A DNA stretch of 50,286 nucleotides, taken from positions 1 through 50,286 of the forward strand of contig NZ_JAUNPC010000008.1 in NCBI RefSeq assembly GCF_030536915.1, in the 5' to 3' direction. Position 1 is the stretch's first letter. Every line of letters starts with the position of its first letter. The DNA is from Paracoccus sp. (in: a-proteobacteria) (GTDB lineage Bacteria > Pseudomonadota > Alphaproteobacteria > Rhodobacterales > Rhodobacteraceae). The translations under genes and the position numbers were made by a program. The notes beneath the pieces are model-generated. The model did no database searches. It was not told the DNA's origin and was given only the letters and a program-made list of their open reading frames with translations. Positions 17,317 to 26,163 of the stretch are shown here, piece after piece.

Positions 17317-19164
17317 ATGCTGCGGATCGACGACATCTCTTATTCCATCGCGGGCAGGCCGCTGTTCGACCATGCCTCGGCGGTGATCCCGACAGGCCAC
17401 AAGGTCGGCCTTGTCGGCCCGAACGGGGCGGGCAAGACGACGCTGTTCCGGCTGATCCGGGGCGAACTGGCGCTGGACGGCGGCGCGATCGGCCTGCCCG
17501 CCCGCGCCCGCATCGGCGGCGTCGCGCAGGAATCGCCTGCGACGGATGTTTCCGTGCTGGACACGGTGCTGGCCGCCGACACCGAACGCCACGCGCTCAT
17601 GGCCGAAGCCGAGACTGCCGCCGACCCCCACCGCATTGCCGAGATCCAGACCCGGCTGGCCGACATCGACGCCTGGTCGGCGGAAGGCCGCGCCGCCTCG
17701 ATCCTGCAGGGCCTCGGCTTTTCCACCGAGGACCAGGCGCGGCCCACGGGCGATTTCTCGGGCGGTTGGCGGATGCGGATGGCGCTGGCGGGGGTGCTGT
17801 TCGCGCAGCCGGACCTGCTGCTGCTGGACGAGCCGACGAACTACCTCGACCTCGAAGGGGCGCTGTGGCTGGAAGGCTATCTCGCCCGCTATCCCCACAC
17901 GGTCATCGTCATCAGCCACGACCGGGGACTGCTGAACCGGGCTGTCGGCTCGATCCTGCATCTGGAAGACCGCAAGCTGAACCTCTACGCGGGCGGCTAC
18001 GACAGCTTCGCCCGCATCAGGGCGGAACGCCGCGCCCTGCAGGCGGCGGAAGCAAAGAAGCAGGAAGCCCGCCGCGCCCATCTGCAAAGCTTCGTGGACC
18101 GCTTTCGCGCCAAGGCCACCAAGGCCGCACAGGCGCAATCCCGCCTCAAGGCGCTGGCGAAGATGGAACCGATCACCGCGCCTGGCGAGGCAAAGTTCCA
18201 CCGCTTCACCTTCCCCCAGCCCGACCAGTTGTCGCCGCCGATCCTCGCGCTGGACAATGTCTCGGTGGGCTATGGCGACCGGGCGGTGCTGAAACGGTTG
18301 AACCTGCGGATCGACCAGGATGACCGCATCGCGCTGCTGGGCCGCAACGGTCAGGGCAAGTCCACGCTGTCGAAGCTGCTGGCCGACCGCCTGCCCGCGA
18401 TGGACGGCAAACTCGCGCGGTCGTCCAGGCTGCGCGTCGGGTACTTCGCCCAGCATCAGGTGGACGAACTGCATCTGGACGAAACGCCTCTGGACCACGT
18501 CCGCCGCCTGCGCCCGGACGAGGCCCCCGCCCGCCTGCGCGCCCGCCTTGCGGGATTCGGGCTGATGGAGGCGCAGGCCGAAACGAAGGTCCGCGCCCTT
18601 TCCGGCGGTCAGAAGGCGCGGCTGTCGCTGCTGCTGGCAACCATCGACGCACCGCATCTGCTGGTGCTGGACGAGCCGACCAACCATCTGGACATCGAAT
18701 CGCGCGAGGCGCTGACTGAGGCGCTGAACGACTATACCGGCGCCGTGGTGCTGGTCAGCCACGACATGCACCTGCTGGAACTGGTGGCCGAGCGGCTGTG
18801 GCTGGTGGCCGGCGGCGCGGTCTCGCCCTATGCGGATGATCTGGAAACCTACCGCAAGTCGCTGCTGACGACCGAGGAACCCGAGCGCCCGAAGGAAGCC
18901 CCGAAGCCCGCGCCGAAGAAGACCAGCCGCGACGAGATCCTGGACCTGCGGGCCGAGGTGCGGCGCGGCGAGGAACGGGTCGGGAAACTGACCGCCATGA
19001 TGGAAAAGATCAGCGAGAAGATGGCCGACCCCGCGCTTTACGACGATCCGGCCGAGGCCGAGAAATGGGGCCGCAAGCATGCCGAGGCGGCCGAGGCCCT
19101 GCCCCGCGCCGAGGCCCTGTGGCTGGACGCGCTGGAACGGCTGGAAGCGGCCGAGCGCAACTGA
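17317..19164 (+). CDS. ABC-F family ATPase (Uup/YheS-like)
   Basis: This 615-residue soluble protein has two ABC ATPase domains and no membrane part, the ABC-F layout of ribosome-associated factors. Domain 1 has Walker A GPNGAGKTT (34-42), signature FSGGWRMRMALA and LLLLDEPTNYLDLE. The arginine- and lysine-rich linker follows (about residues 230-300). Domain 2 has GRNGQGKST, LSGGQKARLSLLL and LLVLDEPTNHLDIES. The C-terminal stretch from about 520 is charged and predicted coiled coil, as in Uup/YheS. The ATG at 17317 gives MLRIDDISYSIAGRP; no strong ribosome-binding site is visible, and a TTG at 17281 in the same frame is an alternative start. A translation-factor role is inferred from the family. 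Confidence 0.9.
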   Translation: MLRIDDISYSIAGRPLFDHASAVIPTGHKVGLVGPNGAGKTTLFRLIRGELALDGGAIGLPARARIGGVAQESPATDVSVLDTVLAADTERHALMAEAETAADPHRIAEIQTRLADIDAWSAEGRAASILQGLGFSTEDQARPTGDFSGGWRMRMALAGVLFAQPDLLLLDEPTNYLDLEGALWLEGYLARYPHTVIVISHDRGLLNRAVGSILHLEDRKLNLYAGGYDSFARIRAERRALQAAEAKKQEARRAHLQSFVDRFRAKATKAAQAQSRLKALAKMEPITAPGEAKFHRFTFPQPDQLSPPILALDNVSVGYGDRAVLKRLNLRIDQDDRIALLGRNGQGKSTLSKLLADRLPAMDGKLARSSRLRVGYFAQHQVDELHLDETPLDHVRRLRPDEAPARLRARLAGFGLMEAQAETKVRALSGGQKARLSLLLATIDAPHLLVLDEPTNHLDIESREALTEALNDYTGAVVLVSHDMHLLELVAERLWLVAGGAVSPYADDLETYRKSLLTTEEPERPKEAPKPAPKKTSRDEILDLRAEVRRGEERVGKLTAMMEKISEKMADPALYDDPAEAEKWGRKHAEAAEALPRAEALWLDALERLEAAERN

Positions 19165-19223
19165 TCGCCCTTGCGCGGAAGCCCGCGCCGGCAAATGCTT
19201 GTTCTGAACACCGGAGACATCCC

Positions 19224-19973
19224 ATGCGCGCCAGCCTGCCCCTGCTTCTCGCCGCCCTCGCCCTGCCGCTGGCCGCCCATGCCCAGGACGGCTGGGGCCT
19301 TGCCGCCGACATCGGCCTTGGCGCCGAGGTCGAGCCGGACTGGCTCGGCTCGGGCGACATGGAGACGTCGCCCTGGGTGATCTTCCGCAACCTCGACGTG
19401 ATGGCGCCGGGACAGCCCGCGACGCGGGACGGGTCGTCCGACGGTCTGCGGGTGGTGCCGACGATCAACTGGCGCAGCGGGCGGGACGCGGATGATTCGG
19501 ACGCGCTGGCCGGGCTTGACGACATCGACCGCACGATCGAGGCGGGCGTCCGCTTCCGCTATACCCAGGGGCCTGCCAGCGGCTATCTGGTGGTCCGCAA
19601 GGGCTTCGACGGGCATGAAGGGCTGGTGGGCGCGGTCGGCGCGAAATACCGCATTACCCCGAACGACCGCCTGACCATCTGGCCGGGAATCGAGGGCAAG
19701 TTCGGCGGCGACCGCTTCACCCGCGCCTTCTTCGGCGTGACCGGGGACGAAGCGCTGCGCAGCGGCTATGCGGCCTATCGCCCCGACGGCGGCTTCTACG
19801 CGGTCGGCGCCAGCATCGAGGCGCGCTATGCCCTGACCCCGACCCTCGCCGTGGTGGGCGAGGCGGAATATTCGCGCCTGACGGGCGATGCCGCCGACGC
19901 CCCGTTCATCGAGGAAAAGGACCAGCCCGCCCTGCGGATCGGCCTCGTCAACCGCTTCAGCCTGCGCTTCTGA
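19224..19973 (+). CDS. MipA/OmpV-family outer-membrane protein
   Basis: This 249-residue protein has a clear signal peptide (MRASLPLLLAALALPLAAHA, cleavage near residue 20). The mature chain is beta-strand-rich with alternating hydrophobic residues and ends in NRFSLRF, a C-terminal phenylalanine typical of outer-membrane barrels. The opening GLAADIGLGAEVEPDWLGSGD and later RVVPTINWRSGRD match the MipA/OmpV family, members of which include a scaffold for murein enzymes in E. coli; the function of most others is unknown. GGAGA lies 8 bases before the ATG. It follows the ABC-F gene by 59 bases. Confidence 0.82.
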   Translation: MRASLPLLLAALALPLAAHAQDGWGLAADIGLGAEVEPDWLGSGDMETSPWVIFRNLDVMAPGQPATRDGSSDGLRVVPTINWRSGRDADDSDALAGLDDIDRTIEAGVRFRYTQGPASGYLVVRKGFDGHEGLVGAVGAKYRITPNDRLTIWPGIEGKFGGDRFTRAFFGVTGDEALRSGYAAYRPDGGFYAVGASIEARYALTPTLAVVGEAEYSRLTGDAADAPFIEEKDQPALRIGLVNRFSLRF

Positions 19974-20043
19974 TCCCTCCGGCCTTCCGTCCCGGGCACA
20001 AAGCCCCTATATCCGCCCGGAACCTGAGACGGAGGCCGACGCC

Positions 20044-20409
20044 ATGTATCAGCCGCAGACGCAGCCGGGCGAGGGCGAGCCGCTGATCGCGCCCTCGACC
20101 ACCGACCACCCGCTTTACGACGGGGTCGTGGAAGCCTGCCGGTCGGTCTACGACCCGGAAATCCCGGTCAACATCTATGACCTCGGGCTGATCTACACGA
20201 TCGCCATCGACGACACGAACGCGGTCCGCATCCTGATGACCCTGACCGCACCAGGCTGCCCCGTCGCGGGCGAGATGCCCGGCTGGGTGGCCGATGCCGT
20301 CAGCGCCTTGCCCGGCGTGCGGCAGGTGGACGTGGACATGGTGTTCCAGCCCCCTTGGGGGATGGAGATGATGTCGGACGAAGCGCGACTGGAGCTCGGC
20401 TTCATCTGA
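20044..20409 (+). CDS. SufT-like DUF59/MIP18 Fe-S assembly protein
   Basis: This 121-residue protein is the DUF59/PaaD/SufT type that helps mature or deliver Fe-S clusters. The diagnostic pattern is [18 protein letters not shown], followed by [13 protein letters not shown] with the conserved cysteine, and the C-terminal [16 protein letters not shown]. Relatives sit at the end of suf operons; here no other suf gene is present, so the link is by family only. The start at 20044 removes a long upstream extension overlapping the MipA gene. Its stop TGA overlaps the ATG of the acetyltransferase gene by one base, so the two are probably co-translated. Confidence 0.85.
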   Translation: MYQPQTQPGEGEPLIAPSTTDHPLYDGVVEACRSVYDPEIPVNIYDLGLIYTIAIDDTNAVRILMTLTAPGCPVAGEMPGWVADAVSALPGVRQVDVDMVFQPPWGMEMMSDEARLELGFI

Positions 20410-20963
20410 TGCCCTCCGAGCTGCAGAAGATGCTGGCGGGGCAATCCTACGACCCCGCCGACCCCGAGCTTGCCGCCATGCGGACCCGTGCTCAGACCCT
20501 GATGCGCGAGTTCAACCGCACCATCGAGGGCGAGGATGCCGAGGTCCTGCCCCAGCTTCTGGGCACGTGGAACGGCGCCGTGATCCGGCCGCCCTTCTAC
20601 GTCGATTACGGCAGCCACATCCATTTCGGCCCTGGCTGCTTCCTGAACTACGGTTGCGTCTTCCTGGACATCACCGAGATCCGCCTGGGCGCCCGCGTCC
20701 AGATCGGCCCCATGGTGCAGGTCCTGACCGCCGACCACCCGCGCGAGGCCCATCGCCGCGCCGCATGCGAGGAATGGGGCCGCCCCATCACGATCGGCGA
20801 CGATGTCTGGATCGGCGCGGGCGCCCTCATCCTGCCCGGCGTCACCATCGGCGCGGGCGCCATCATCGGCGCGGGCGCCGTCGTCACCCGCGACGTGGCC
20901 CCCGGCGCGACCGTCGCCGGCAACCCCGCGCGTCCTGTCGGAAACCCGCGCCCTCTTTCATAA
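20409..20963 (+). CDS. Sugar O-acetyltransferase, maltose acetyltransferase (Maa/NodL) family
   Basis: This 184-residue left-handed beta-helix enzyme transfers acetyl groups from acetyl-CoA to sugar hydroxyls. It has the Maa N-terminal domain ([18 protein letters not shown]), the region [22 protein letters not shown], and the catalytic histidine in [11 protein letters not shown]. Hexapeptide repeats such as [28 protein letters not shown] complete the fold. The start is in a TGATG overlap with the SufT-like gene. The acceptor sugar is unknown, and the pairing with a SufT-like gene has no obvious functional logic. Confidence 0.88.
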   Translation: MPSELQKMLAGQSYDPADPELAAMRTRAQTLMREFNRTIEGEDAEVLPQLLGTWNGAVIRPPFYVDYGSHIHFGPGCFLNYGCVFLDITEIRLGARVQIGPMVQVLTADHPREAHRRAACEEWGRPITIGDDVWIGAGALILPGVTIGAGAIIGAGAVVTRDVAPGATVAGNPARPVGNPRPLS

Positions 20964-20976
20964 TCTCTGGCCCAAG

Positions 20977-20998
20977 CTTCTTTCTGGCCCAAATACCC
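20977..20998 (-). repeat. Dispersed GGGTATTTG...AAAGAAG element, copy 3
   Basis: Minus-strand reading: gggtatttgggcc followed by agaaagaag. It lies in the 55-base convergent gap between the acetyltransferase and DUF1523 genes. Confidence 0.65.
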
Positions 20999-21018
20999 AT
21001 GCAGCCGCGCCGAACGCC

Positions 21019-21705
21019 TCAGCGCCGGGGCGGCCGCCAGCTTTGCGTCCAGCTTCTGAAACGTCCCTGCCTCTCGGGGGTGCCCGCGGGCGGCTGCCCC
21101 TCGCCCCCCGCCTCTGCGCTGACGCGCCGGCGGTGGACGCGCCGCACGGCCGCGTCGATGCGCCGGTCGCGAAGCCGGTTCCAGAACCGCCAGAACAGCG
21201 CCAGCAGCACCCCCAGGATGCCCAGGATCACCAGCGCCGGCCAGTTCAGCGGCCGCTCGGCCGGGCCGGCGACCGGGGTGATCGAGATCGCGTTCGGAAA
21301 GATCGTCAGCAGGTCGTTGCGCCAGCCATAGGAGGTCACGCTGACCCAGCGCGGATTGTCCGCCGTGGACCGCAGGTCGCCGGCGATCGCATGCAGGTTC
21401 GAGCTGTCATACTTGAAATAGGGCGGCCAGATCAGCCCCGTGTCCTCGTTGCGGTAAACCAGCGGCTTGCCGTTCGGGCGCACCGTGTCGATGAATCGGA
21501 CATCGCGCGACCCCTGGGCATTCTCGACGGTGCCGGTCCGGGCCGAGGCATAGAAGATCCGGTTGCTCCAGTTCAGGTCGGTCAGCTTGTTGTAGGTGTT
21601 GGTGATCCGCACCGTTTCGCGCGAGGGCAGCGCGTAATCCAGAAACAGGAACATCGCCACGCCGAACAGCACCCCCAGAACGACCTGGACGTTACGCATG
21701 AACAT
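21019..21705 (-). CDS. DUF1523 family membrane-anchored protein
   Basis: This 228-residue protein has an N-terminal helix (about residues 7-24) and a second helix at about 154-172 (WPALVILGILGVLLALFW), with a soluble domain between them and a basic C-terminal tail. The middle part, including RDVRFIDTVRPNGKPLVYRNEDTG and LIWPPYFKYDSSNL, matches DUF1523, a family I know mainly from Rhodobacterales; it has no known function. The start at 21705 has CAGGAGAG about 6 bases upstream; an ATG two codons later is also possible. It is divergent from ftsB across a 144-base region holding an 8-bp GC inverted repeat (21783-21790 and 21813-21820). Confidence 0.82.
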   Translation of the reverse strand: MFMRNVQVVLGVLFGVAMFLFLDYALPSRETVRITNTYNKLTDLNWSNRIFYASARTGTVENAQGSRDVRFIDTVRPNGKPLVYRNEDTGLIWPPYFKYDSSNLHAIAGDLRSTADNPRWVSVTSYGWRNDLLTIFPNAISITPVAGPAERPLNWPALVILGILGVLLALFWRFWNRLRDRRIDAAVRRVHRRRVSAEAGGEGQPPAGTPERQGRFRSWTQSWRPPRR

Positions 21706-21849
21706 GGGACTCTCCTGAGGCTGCGGCGGCTGGGATCATAGACGGGACCATGGGCGGGGAAAACGCCCGTTCCGCATGAAACGGCGGCGCGGCGCACACC
21801 GTTCCGCTTTGCGCGCCGCCATGCGATAGGAACGCAAAGACATGGGGCC

Positions 21850-22149
21850 ATGACCGTGACCAGGAACCTGCCGATCGCGTCGCTGATCTACTTCCTCGCG
21901 ACGCTGCTTTTGTCGCTGTATTTCGCCTTCGCCGCCGTGCAGGGGCCATCCGGCATCCTGCGCCGCGTGCAACTGGAAGCCGAAACCGCCGATCTGATCG
22001 CCGAACGTGACCGGCTGACGGCCGAGGTGGACCGGATGCGCAACCTGACCCGGCGCCTGTCCGACCAGTATCTGGACCTTGAGCTTCTGGACCAACGCGC
22101 CCGCGATGTCCTGGGCCTTGTCCGCGCCGACGAACTGATCGTCCGCTGA
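21850..22149 (+). CDS. ftsB: FtsB/DivIC-type septum formation initiator
   Basis: This 99-residue bitopic protein has a short cytoplasmic start, one membrane helix (about residues 10-28) and a periplasmic coiled coil (about 38-72, rich in Glu, Arg and Leu heptads). That is the FtsB layout, which joins FtsL and FtsQ in the divisome. The C-terminal LDLELLDQRARDVLGLVRADELIV fits the family. It lies 74 bases upstream of pdhA, a context I recall from other alphaproteobacteria, where ftsB lies between eno or kdsA and the pyruvate dehydrogenase genes. Confidence 0.85.
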   Translation: MTVTRNLPIASLIYFLATLLLSLYFAFAAVQGPSGILRRVQLEAETADLIAERDRLTAEVDRMRNLTRRLSDQYLDLELLDQRARDVLGLVRADELIVR

Positions 22150-22187
22150 ATCGGCTTGCGCCTGCGGAACCCGCCGCCGTAACGTTG

Positions 22188-22201
22188 GTTCAACGCTGAA
22201 C
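22188..22201. promoter_or_regulatory. Inverted repeat in the pdh leader, possible operator
   Basis: GTTCAACGCTGAAC has perfect 5-bp arms around a 4-base spacer, 22 bases before the pdhA ATG. It overlaps another short dyad, CGTTGGTTCAACG. The regulator is unknown and chance cannot be excluded at this length. Confidence 0.3.
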
Positions 22202-22223
22202 TATCCTGTGCCGGAGGATGCAG

Positions 22224-23267
22224 ATGGCCAGAAAGCCGACCGAGACAGCCGAGCCCGCGACGCCCGCCAATGTCTCGCGCGACGAATTGCTGAAATATTA
22301 CCGCGACATGCTGCTGATCCGGCGGTTCGAGGAAAAGGCAGGCCAGCTTTACGGCATGGGCCTGATCGGCGGCTTCTGCCACCTGTATATCGGCCAGGAG
22401 GCCGTCGTCGTCGGGCTGGAGGCCAGCGCCAAGGAAGGCGACAAGCGCATCACCAGCTACCGCGACCACGGCCACATGCTCGCATCCGGGATGGAGGCGC
22501 GGGGCGTCATGGCGGAACTGACCGGACGCATCGGCGGCTATTCCAAGGGGAAAGGCGGCTCGATGCACATGTTCAGCCGCGAAAAGCACTTCTACGGCGG
22601 TCACGGCATCGTCGGCGCGCAGGTGCCGCTGGGGGCGGGGCTGGCGTTCTCGGACAAGTACAAGGGCAACGACAACGTCACCTTCACCTATTTCGGCGAT
22701 GGCGCGGCCAACCAGGGCCAGGTCTACGAGACCTACAACATGGCCGAGCTGTGGTCCCTGCCGGTCGTCTTCGTGATCGAGAACAACCAGTATGCCATGG
22801 GGATGAGCGTCCAGCGATCCACCAAGTCCACGACCTTCTACGGTCGGGGCGAGGCCTTCGGCATCCCCGGCGAGCAGGTGGACGGCATGGACGTGCTGGC
22901 GGTGAAAGCTGCCGGGGAAAAGGCCGTCGCCCACTGCCGCGCCGGGAACGGGCCGTATATCCTCGAGGTGATGACCTACCGCTACCGCGGCCACTCGATG
23001 TCCGACCCGGCCAAGTACCGGACCCGCGAGGAGGTCCAGAAGATGCGCGAGGAACGTGACGCCATCGAGCATGTCCGCCAGCTTCTGCTGCAGGGCGGCC
23101 ATGCCTCGGAAGACGATCTCAAGTCCATCGACAAGGAGATCAAGGACATCGTCAATGACTCTGCCGACTTCGCCCGCGAAAGCCCCGAGCCGCCGGTCGA
23201 GGAGCTTTGGACCGACATCTATGCCGACGACGTGCCGCAGAAGACGGCCGAAGACGTGAACGTGTGA
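22224..23267 (+). CDS. pdhA: Pyruvate dehydrogenase E1 component subunit alpha
   Basis: This 347-residue protein is the thiamine-diphosphate half of the heterotetrameric E1, which decarboxylates pyruvate and acetylates the lipoyl arm. The ThDP motif runs from GDGAANQGQVYETYNMAELW to ENNQYAMG. The phosphorylation-loop region YRYRGHSMSDPAKYRTREEV is also present. GGAGG at 22213-22217 sits 6 bases before the ATG at 22224, so that start (MARKPTETAEP) is better than the ATG at 22218, which directly abuts the ribosome-binding site. It is the first gene of pdhA-pdhB-pdhC; lpd (E3) is not in the window. Confidence 0.95.
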   Translation: MARKPTETAEPATPANVSRDELLKYYRDMLLIRRFEEKAGQLYGMGLIGGFCHLYIGQEAVVVGLEASAKEGDKRITSYRDHGHMLASGMEARGVMAELTGRIGGYSKGKGGSMHMFSREKHFYGGHGIVGAQVPLGAGLAFSDKYKGNDNVTFTYFGDGAANQGQVYETYNMAELWSLPVVFVIENNQYAMGMSVQRSTKSTTFYGRGEAFGIPGEQVDGMDVLAVKAAGEKAVAHCRAGNGPYILEVMTYRYRGHSMSDPAKYRTREEVQKMREERDAIEHVRQLLLQGGHASEDDLKSIDKEIKDIVNDSADFARESPEPPVEELWTDIYADDVPQKTAEDVNV

Positions 23268-23277
23268 GGGCTGACGC

Positions 23278-23427
23278 ATGGCAACCGAGATCCTGATGCC
23301 CGCCCTGTCCCCGACGATGGAGGAAGGGACGCTGGCCAAGTGGCTGGTCAAGGAAGGCGACACGGTGAAATCCGGCGACATCCTGGCCGAGATCGAGACC
23401 GACAAGGCCACGATGGAGTTCGAGGCG
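23278..23427 (+). repeat. Lipoyl-domain direct repeat, copy in pdhB
   Basis: The first 150 bases of pdhB differ at about 8 positions from 24694-24843 in pdhC. Several matching stretches include identical synonymous codons, which points to recent duplication or gene conversion rather than only protein-level selection. Similarity continues more weakly to about base 240 of each gene. Confidence 0.85.
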
Positions 23428-24681
23428 GTCGATGAGGGCACCGTCGGAAAGCTGCTGGTGTCCGAGGGCACGCAGGGCGTGAAGGTGAACACCCCCATCG
23501 CCGTCCTCGTGGCCGAGGGCGAATCTGCCGACGCAGTCTCCGCCCCTGCCCAGCCCCCGGCCCAGCCCGGCAAGGGGGAAGCCAGCAAGGACGAGACCGG
23601 CGAGGCCCCTGAACGCGCGCCCGCCGCCGCGAAATCCGCCGTTGAGGCGGTGAACACCCCCGAGCCCGACGAATCCCCCGACTGGCCCGAAGGCACCGCC
23701 GTCAAGCAGATGACTGTCCGCGAGGCGCTGCGCGAGGCCATGGCCGAGGAGATGGAGCGCGACGAGGCCGTCTTCCTGATGGGCGAGGAGGTGGGCGAAT
23801 ACCAGGGCGCCTACAAGATCAGCCAGGGTCTTCTGGACCGCTTCGGGCCGCGCCGGGTCGTTGACACGCCGATCTCGGAAATGGGCTTCGCCGGCATCGG
23901 CGTGGGCGCGGCCTTCGGGGGCCTGCGCCCCATCGTCGAGTTCATGACCTTCAACTTCGCCATGCAGGCGATGGACCAGATCATCAACTCGGCGGCGAAG
24001 ACCCTGTATATGTCGGGGGGCCAGATGGGCTGTCCCATCGTCTTCCGCGGCCCGAACGGTGCTGCCGCCCGCGTGGCGGCCCAGCATTCGCAGGACTTCG
24101 CCGCCTGGTATGCGGCCATTCCCGGCCTCAAGGTCGTCCAGCCCTATACGGCCGCCGACGCCAAGGGGTTGCTGAAGACCGCGATCCGCGACCCGAACCC
24201 GGTGATCTTCCTAGAAAACGAGATCCTCTACGGCCGCAGCTTCGACGTGCCGCAGATGGACGATTTCACCGTCCCCTTCGGCAAGGCCCGCGTCGCCCGC
24301 AAGGGCCGGGACGTCACCCTCATCAGCTTCGGCATCGGCATGGCTCATTCCTTGGAAGCGGCCGAAAAGCTGGCCGGTGACGGCATCGACGCCGAGGTGA
24401 TCGACCTCCGGACCCTGCGCCCCATCGACTACCCGGCGATCCTCAAGTCGGTGCAGAAGACGAACCGCGTGGTGACGGTCGAGGAAGGTTTCCCCGTGGG
24501 GTCCATCGGCAACCACCTGTCGGCCTGGATCATGGAAAACGCCTTCGACTGGCTGGACGCGCCCGTGATCAACTGCACCGGCAAGGACGTGCCCATGCCC
24601 TATGCGGCGAACCTTGAACGCCTTGCGCTGATCACGGCGGACGAGGTGGTCGAGGCCGTCCGCAAGGTCACTTACCGTTAA
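23278..24681 (+). CDS. pdhB: Pyruvate dehydrogenase E1 component subunit beta with N-terminal lipoyl domain
   Basis: This 467-residue protein fuses a lipoyl domain (residues 1-80, lipoylated lysine K43 in ETDKATMEF), a proline/alanine linker (about 82-135) and an E1-beta domain (about 140-467). The E1-beta part shows [36 protein letters not shown] and the C-terminal transketolase domain. A lipoyl domain on E1-beta is the arrangement known from several alphaproteobacteria including Sinorhizobium and Rhodobacterales. The coding sequence of this lipoyl domain is about 95% identical over its first 150 bases to that of pdhC, 1.4 kb downstream. The gene is 10 bases after pdhA. Confidence 0.95.
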   Translation: MATEILMPALSPTMEEGTLAKWLVKEGDTVKSGDILAEIETDKATMEFEAVDEGTVGKLLVSEGTQGVKVNTPIAVLVAEGESADAVSAPAQPPAQPGKGEASKDETGEAPERAPAAAKSAVEAVNTPEPDESPDWPEGTAVKQMTVREALREAMAEEMERDEAVFLMGEEVGEYQGAYKISQGLLDRFGPRRVVDTPISEMGFAGIGVGAAFGGLRPIVEFMTFNFAMQAMDQIINSAAKTLYMSGGQMGCPIVFRGPNGAAARVAAQHSQDFAAWYAAIPGLKVVQPYTAADAKGLLKTAIRDPNPVIFLENEILYGRSFDVPQMDDFTVPFGKARVARKGRDVTLISFGIGMAHSLEAAEKLAGDGIDAEVIDLRTLRPIDYPAILKSVQKTNRVVTVEEGFPVGSIGNHLSAWIMENAFDWLDAPVINCTGKDVPMPYAANLERLALITADEVVEAVRKVTYR

Positions 24682-24693
24682 GGGGGAACGACG

Positions 24694-24843
24694 ATGGCAA
24701 CGCAGATCCTGATGCCCGCCCTGTCCCCCACGATGGAGGAAGGGACGCTGGCCAAGTGGCTGGTTAAAGAAGGCGACGAGGTGAAATCCGGCGACATCCT
24801 CGCCGAGATCGAGACCGACAAGGCCACGATGGAGTTCGAGGCG
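24694..24843 (+). repeat. Lipoyl-domain direct repeat, copy in pdhC
   Basis: This is the second copy of the near-identical lipoyl-domain coding segment (see 23278-23427), in the same orientation, with copy starts 1416 bases apart. Recombination between the copies would delete the E1-beta catalytic part. Confidence 0.85.
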
Positions 24844-26073
24844 GTGGACGAGGGCGTGATCGGCAAGATCATGGTCGCCGAGGGCACGCAGGGGGTGAAG
24901 GTCAACACCCCCATCGCCGTGCTGGTCGAGGACGGCGAAAGCGTCGATGACGCGGCGGGTGCCTCGGCCTCTGCCGCCTCCGGCGCCGAGGCCAAGGCAC
25001 CGGCAGCAGAAGAAAAGGCCGCCGCCGAAAAGGGCTATGGCGGGCCGATCGGTGCCCCGGTCGCAGGCGACGGCGGCTCAGGCAGCGCCGGGCAGGCTGC
25101 GGCCCCGGCGAGGGACAAGGGCAGCCGCGTCTTCGCCTCGCCCCTTGCCCGCCGGATCGCGGCGGAACGGGGCCTCGACCTGTCGGGCATCACGGGCAGC
25201 GGCCCCAAGGGCCGGATCGTCAAGGCGGATGTGGAGAAGGCCCAGCCCGGTGCGGCCAAGCCCGCCGCCCAGCCCGCAGCCGCGCAGGCCGCCGCGCAAC
25301 CTGCCGCCGAGGCGCCCAAGCCGGCCGCTGCCACGGCCCCGCAGGGCATGGGCTACGAGACCGTCAGGAAGATGCTGGACGGCCGCGAGACCGAGGAGGT
25401 CGCGCTGGACGGCATGCGCCGCACCATCGCCGCGCGGCTGTCCGAGGCCAAGCAGACCATCCCGCATTTCTACCTGCGCCGCAGCGCAAAGCTCGACGCG
25501 CTGATGGAGTTCCGGGGCACTCTGAACAGCCAGCTTCAGGCGCGCGGGGTGAAGCTGTCGGTCAACGACTTCATCATCAAGGCCTGCGCGCTGGCGCTGC
25601 AACAGGTGCCGGATGCCAATGCCGTCTGGGCGGGCGACCGGATCATCAAGCTCAAGCCCTCGGACGTGGCGGTGGCCGTTGCCATCGAGGGCGGGCTGTT
25701 CACCCCGGTCCTCAAGGACGCCGACAAGAAGACGCTTTCTGCGCTGTCGGCGGAGATGAAGGACCTCGCCAGCCGCGCCAGGACGAGGAAGCTTGCCCCG
25801 CATGAATACCAGGGCGGCAGCTTCGCCATCTCGAACCTCGGGATGTTCGGGATCGAGAACTTCGACGCCGTCATCAACCCGCCGCACGGCGCGATCCTGG
25901 CGGTGGGCGCAGGCATCCAGACCCCGGTTGTGGAAGACGGGGAAATCGTCGTCCGCAACGTCATGTCGATGACACTGTCGGTGGATCACCGGGTCATCGA
26001 CGGGGCGCTGGGGGCGCAGCTTCTGCAGGCCATCGTCGAGCATCTGGAAAACCCGATCGGGATGCTCGCCTGA
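24694..26073 (+). CDS. pdhC: Dihydrolipoyllysine acetyltransferase (pyruvate dehydrogenase E2)
   Basis: This 459-residue E2 takes the acetyl group from E1 and gives it to CoA, and forms the complex's core. It has a single lipoyl domain (1-80, K43), an Ala/Pro-rich linker, a peripheral-subunit-binding domain ([20 protein letters not shown] to GRIVKADVE, about 143-185), a second linker and the catalytic acyltransferase domain. That domain ends with the active-site pattern [15 protein letters not shown] (HxxxDG). The gap after pdhB is 12 bases with GGGGGAACG upstream. A strong terminator follows, so the operon ends here without lpd. Confidence 0.95.
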   Translation: MATQILMPALSPTMEEGTLAKWLVKEGDEVKSGDILAEIETDKATMEFEAVDEGVIGKIMVAEGTQGVKVNTPIAVLVEDGESVDDAAGASASAASGAEAKAPAAEEKAAAEKGYGGPIGAPVAGDGGSGSAGQAAAPARDKGSRVFASPLARRIAAERGLDLSGITGSGPKGRIVKADVEKAQPGAAKPAAQPAAAQAAAQPAAEAPKPAAATAPQGMGYETVRKMLDGRETEEVALDGMRRTIAARLSEAKQTIPHFYLRRSAKLDALMEFRGTLNSQLQARGVKLSVNDFIIKACALALQQVPDANAVWAGDRIIKLKPSDVAVAVAIEGGLFTPVLKDADKKTLSALSAEMKDLASRARTRKLAPHEYQGGSFAISNLGMFGIENFDAVINPPHGAILAVGAGIQTPVVEDGEIVVRNVMSMTLSVDHRVIDGALGAQLLQAIVEHLENPIGMLA

Positions 26074-26096
26074 GCCACCCGGCAGCCGCATCGGAA

Positions 26097-26130
26097 AAGG
26101 GCGCCCCGACCAGGCGCCCTTCTTCTTTCT
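26097..26130 (+). terminator. Terminator of the pdhABC operon
   Basis: AAGGGCGCC (26097-26105) pairs perfectly with GGCGCCCTT (26113-26121) around a 7-base loop and is followed by a pyrimidine-rich CTTCTTTCT. It starts 24 bases after the pdhC stop and overlaps a copy of the dispersed element. Confidence 0.85.
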
Positions 26131-26142
26131 GGCTCAAATACC
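26122..26142 (-). repeat. Dispersed GGTATTTG...AAAGAAG element, copy 4
   Basis: Minus-strand reading: ggtatttgagcc followed by agaaagaag. It sits in the convergent gap between the pdhABC terminator and the RND permease stop. Confidence 0.65.
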
Positions 26143-26163
26143 ACCGGGAAAGGCCGCAGTCCC

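Noticed and set aside
17014..19194. Open frame of 726 codons on the minus strand opposite the ABC-F gene, reaching into csp
   Set aside because: It overlaps two solid genes and shows no family features.
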